Assembly: GCA_030830595.1 (NCBI GenBank)
Contig: JAURMS010000362.1
Coordinates: forward strand, 1 to 7,109
Direction: 5' to 3'
Source: Gammaproteobacteria bacterium
Lineage (GTDB): Bacteria; Pseudomonadota; Gammaproteobacteria; Steroidobacterales; Steroidobacteraceae
DNA: 7,109 nucleotides
Each line of letters opens with the position of its first letter. Position 1 is the first letter of the stretch. Position numbers and translations under genes: made by a program. Positions 5,952 through 7,109 of the stretch are shown piece after piece. The notes beneath the pieces are model-generated. The model did not search any database, was not told where the DNA came from, and saw only the letters and a list, made by a program, of their open reading frames with translations.

Positions 5952-7052
5952 ATGTCTGCAGCACTGTATCCCGCCGAATACATATTCCCCGGCCATCCGG
6001 ACAAGCTCTGCGACGCAATCGCCGATGCGCTGGTACTGGAGGCCAGCCGGCGCGAGCAGCGGGCCTTGGTCGGGGTCGAAGTCGCCGTGCATCGCGCGAG
6101 CGTGTTCGTGACCGGCCGCATCGGCTGCGAGGCGGCCGAAAAGATTGACGTCGAGGGGCTGGTGCGGCAGGTGTACCAGACCGCCGGCTACGGCCCGGAC
6201 TGGGAACCGGCGCCAGATGCGCTCAAGGTCGTGAACGAGCTGTGCCTTGGCCCGCTCGAGGACGGCGAAGCCGAGTTCCGGGAGTGTGCGGATGACCAGG
6301 CCATCTGCGTCGGCCATGCCGTGGATTCGCCCGAGACGAATGACCTGCCCATCGAGCACTGGCTGGCCTGGCGGCTGGCGCGTCGGCTCTACCGTTTGCG
6401 GCACGAACACCCCGGCCTGCTACTCGGACCGGACGGCAAGGTGATCGTGGCGCTGCGCTCAGATGGGGCCGAACACCGGCTCGAACGCTTCAGCTGTTCG
6501 CTTCAGCAGCGTGAAGCCGCCGATGCGATAGCCCTGCATCGGGCCGTGCGCCTGGCGGTTGAGGAGGAGCTGGCTGGTTGCGCGGTGCCCGGGCTGTCGC
6601 GGGCCTTACCTGCAGAGCTGTTTGTGAACGGGGCCGGCGCCTTCGAGGTGGGCGGCACCGAGGGCGACAACGGGCTCTCGGGCAAGAAGCTGGTGGTCGA
6701 TGCCTATGGGCCGCGGGTGCCGATCGGCGGCGGGGCGTGGTCCGGTAAGGACTTTTTCAAGGCCGACCGGGCAGGCGGGCTCTACGCCCGGCGCCTGGCC
6801 AAGCTATTGGTGAGCCTCGGCATCGCCCGGCATGCGACCGTGTGGGTGCACTGGAGGCCCGGCGCCGAGGCCTGCGAGATCATGCGCGTGGAAGGGGCCA
6901 CGCTCGAACAGGCCCAGCGCTGCGCACGCCTGCTCGACCCCACCCTGAAAGGCAGCGGCGAGCGCTGGAGCGGCCAGCCGGACCTGGTGGAAATCGCCCG
7001 ATGGGGGCATTTCACGGAGGCGTCGAGACCGTGGGAGGCGAGCGCGACCTAG
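5952..7052 (+). CDS. Divergent S-adenosylmethionine synthetase (MetK) homologue
   Basis: A 366-aa protein, slightly shorter than E. coli MetK (384 aa) and alignable to it from memory over its full length. Present are GHPDK (14-18; His15, Asp17), Glu43 (K+ site), DQ at 115-116, PDGK (160-163), GD at 238-239, Lys246, GGGAWSGKD (259-267; Lys266), Lys270/Asp272 and GHF (352-354). These cover ATP, Mg and K+ binding and triphosphate cleavage. Altered are the Glu that contacts methionine (E. coli Glu56, Met counted), here Arg56; the QSPDI segment with Gln99, which is absent, the loop being about four residues shorter; and Arg245, here Lys. It could be a true SAM synthetase with an unusual site, or an enzyme for another acceptor. 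ATG 5952 lies one base after the upstream stop, with AAGGAG at 5940-5945, so it belongs to the operon. I give no symbol because the altered site leaves orthology to metK open. Confidence 0.85.
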   Translation: MSAALYPAEYIFPGHPDKLCDAIADALVLEASRREQRALVGVEVAVHRASVFVTGRIGCEAAEKIDVEGLVRQVYQTAGYGPDWEPAPDALKVVNELCLGPLEDGEAEFRECADDQAICVGHAVDSPETNDLPIEHWLAWRLARRLYRLRHEHPGLLLGPDGKVIVALRSDGAEHRLERFSCSLQQREAADAIALHRAVRLAVEEELAGCAVPGLSRALPAELFVNGAGAFEVGGTEGDNGLSGKKLVVDAYGPRVPIGGGAWSGKDFFKADRAGGLYARRLAKLLVSLGIARHATVWVHWRPGAEACEIMRVEGATLEQAQRCARLLDPTLKGSGERWSGQPDLVEIARWGHFTEASRPWEASAT

Positions 7053-7068
7053 CTGGTGTGGTTACCAG
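7053..7068. other. Short inverted repeat between convergent ends
   Basis: CTGGT (7053-7057) and ACCAG (7064-7068) form a 5-bp stem with a 6-nt loop immediately after the MetK-homologue stop, overlapping the stop codon of the possible convergent gene. It has no T-run on either side, so it is at best a weak bidirectional terminator. Confidence 0.2.
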
Positions 7069-7109
7069 GTCACCCCGCCGACCAAGGTGCCGGCAGCAAG
7101 GACCAGGCG
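7062..7109 (-). CDS. Possible 3' end of a convergent gene (partial)
   Basis: On the minus strand a frame runs in from the window edge and ends at TAA (7064-7062). It gives 15 residues, RLVLAAGTLVGGVTW. All but the stop use G/C-rich codons consistent with coding in this genome. Alternating small and hydrophobic residues with a terminal aromatic are reminiscent of the last strand of an outer-membrane beta-barrel, but 15 residues cannot establish this. It may equally be noncoding. Confidence 0.3.
   Translation of the reverse strand, partial: RLVLAAGTLVGGVTW

Noticed and set aside
5171..6121. Minus-strand open frame of 316 codons opposite the metallopeptidase/vWA and MetK-like genes
   Set aside because: It spans the junction of two genes with clear motifs on the plus strand; it is a mirror of their codon bias.
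1..7109. CRISPR arrays, insertion sequences, transposase or integrase genes, rRNA and tRNA genes
   Set aside because: None seen on either strand; the only sizeable direct repeat is the tandem RNA unit in the leader.

Overview
The window is GC-rich (about two thirds G+C by eye in the main genes) with tightly packed genes, AAGGAG-type ribosome binding sites and sigma-70-type promoters. It suggests a proteobacterial chromosome, perhaps gammaproteobacterial, but no taxonomic marker gene is present, so this is an inference. The first ~215 bases are clearly less GC-rich and hold the end of an unrelated gene.

Layout. Bases 1-135 are the 3' end of an unrecognised gene. From about 174 a promoter, overlapped by a perfect 9+9 bp inverted repeat, drives a two-gene unit: a MerR-like regulator (234-929) and a vWA-domain protein (926-2257), joined by an ATGA overlap. 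A second promoter at 2346-2374 (TTGATG, 17 bp, TATAAT) starts a ~275-nt untranslated leader. The leader serves a four-gene unit: MoxR-type AAA+ ATPase (2656-4101), a 161-aa protein of unknown function (4098-4583), an HExxH metallopeptidase-like/vWA protein (4580-5950) and an S-adenosylmethionine synthetase (MetK) homologue (5952-7052). Its junctions are ATGA, ATGA and one base. The last ~48 bases may be the end of a convergent gene.

The most striking part is the leader. It holds two homologous RNA units, each folding into P1-P2-P3-P4 around a four-way junction. Each has the C-AACC/GGUG pocket of the SAM-I riboswitch clan and a SAM-IV-like pseudoknot from the P3 loop to a downstream GGGY. Base-pair changes between the copies are compensatory in P1, P2, P4 and the pseudoknot. 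The second aptamer leads into an apparent translational switch. Bases 2507-2516 (its P1/J1/2 strand) are perfectly complementary to 2624-2633, and part of 2624-2633 can instead pair with the Shine-Dalgarno sequence of the ATPase gene. High SAM should therefore shut the operon and low SAM should open it.

Working together (inference): a SAM-sensing leader controls a MoxR/vWA/metallopeptidase machine co-expressed with its own MetK-like enzyme, while a MerR-like regulator controls a second vWA partner. The MetK homologue keeps the ATP/Mg/K-binding residues but appears to have lost two methionine contacts (Glu to Arg at position 56, and the QSPDI loop). It may make something other than SAM, or may be a regulatory paralogue. 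I know of no described system with this combination.
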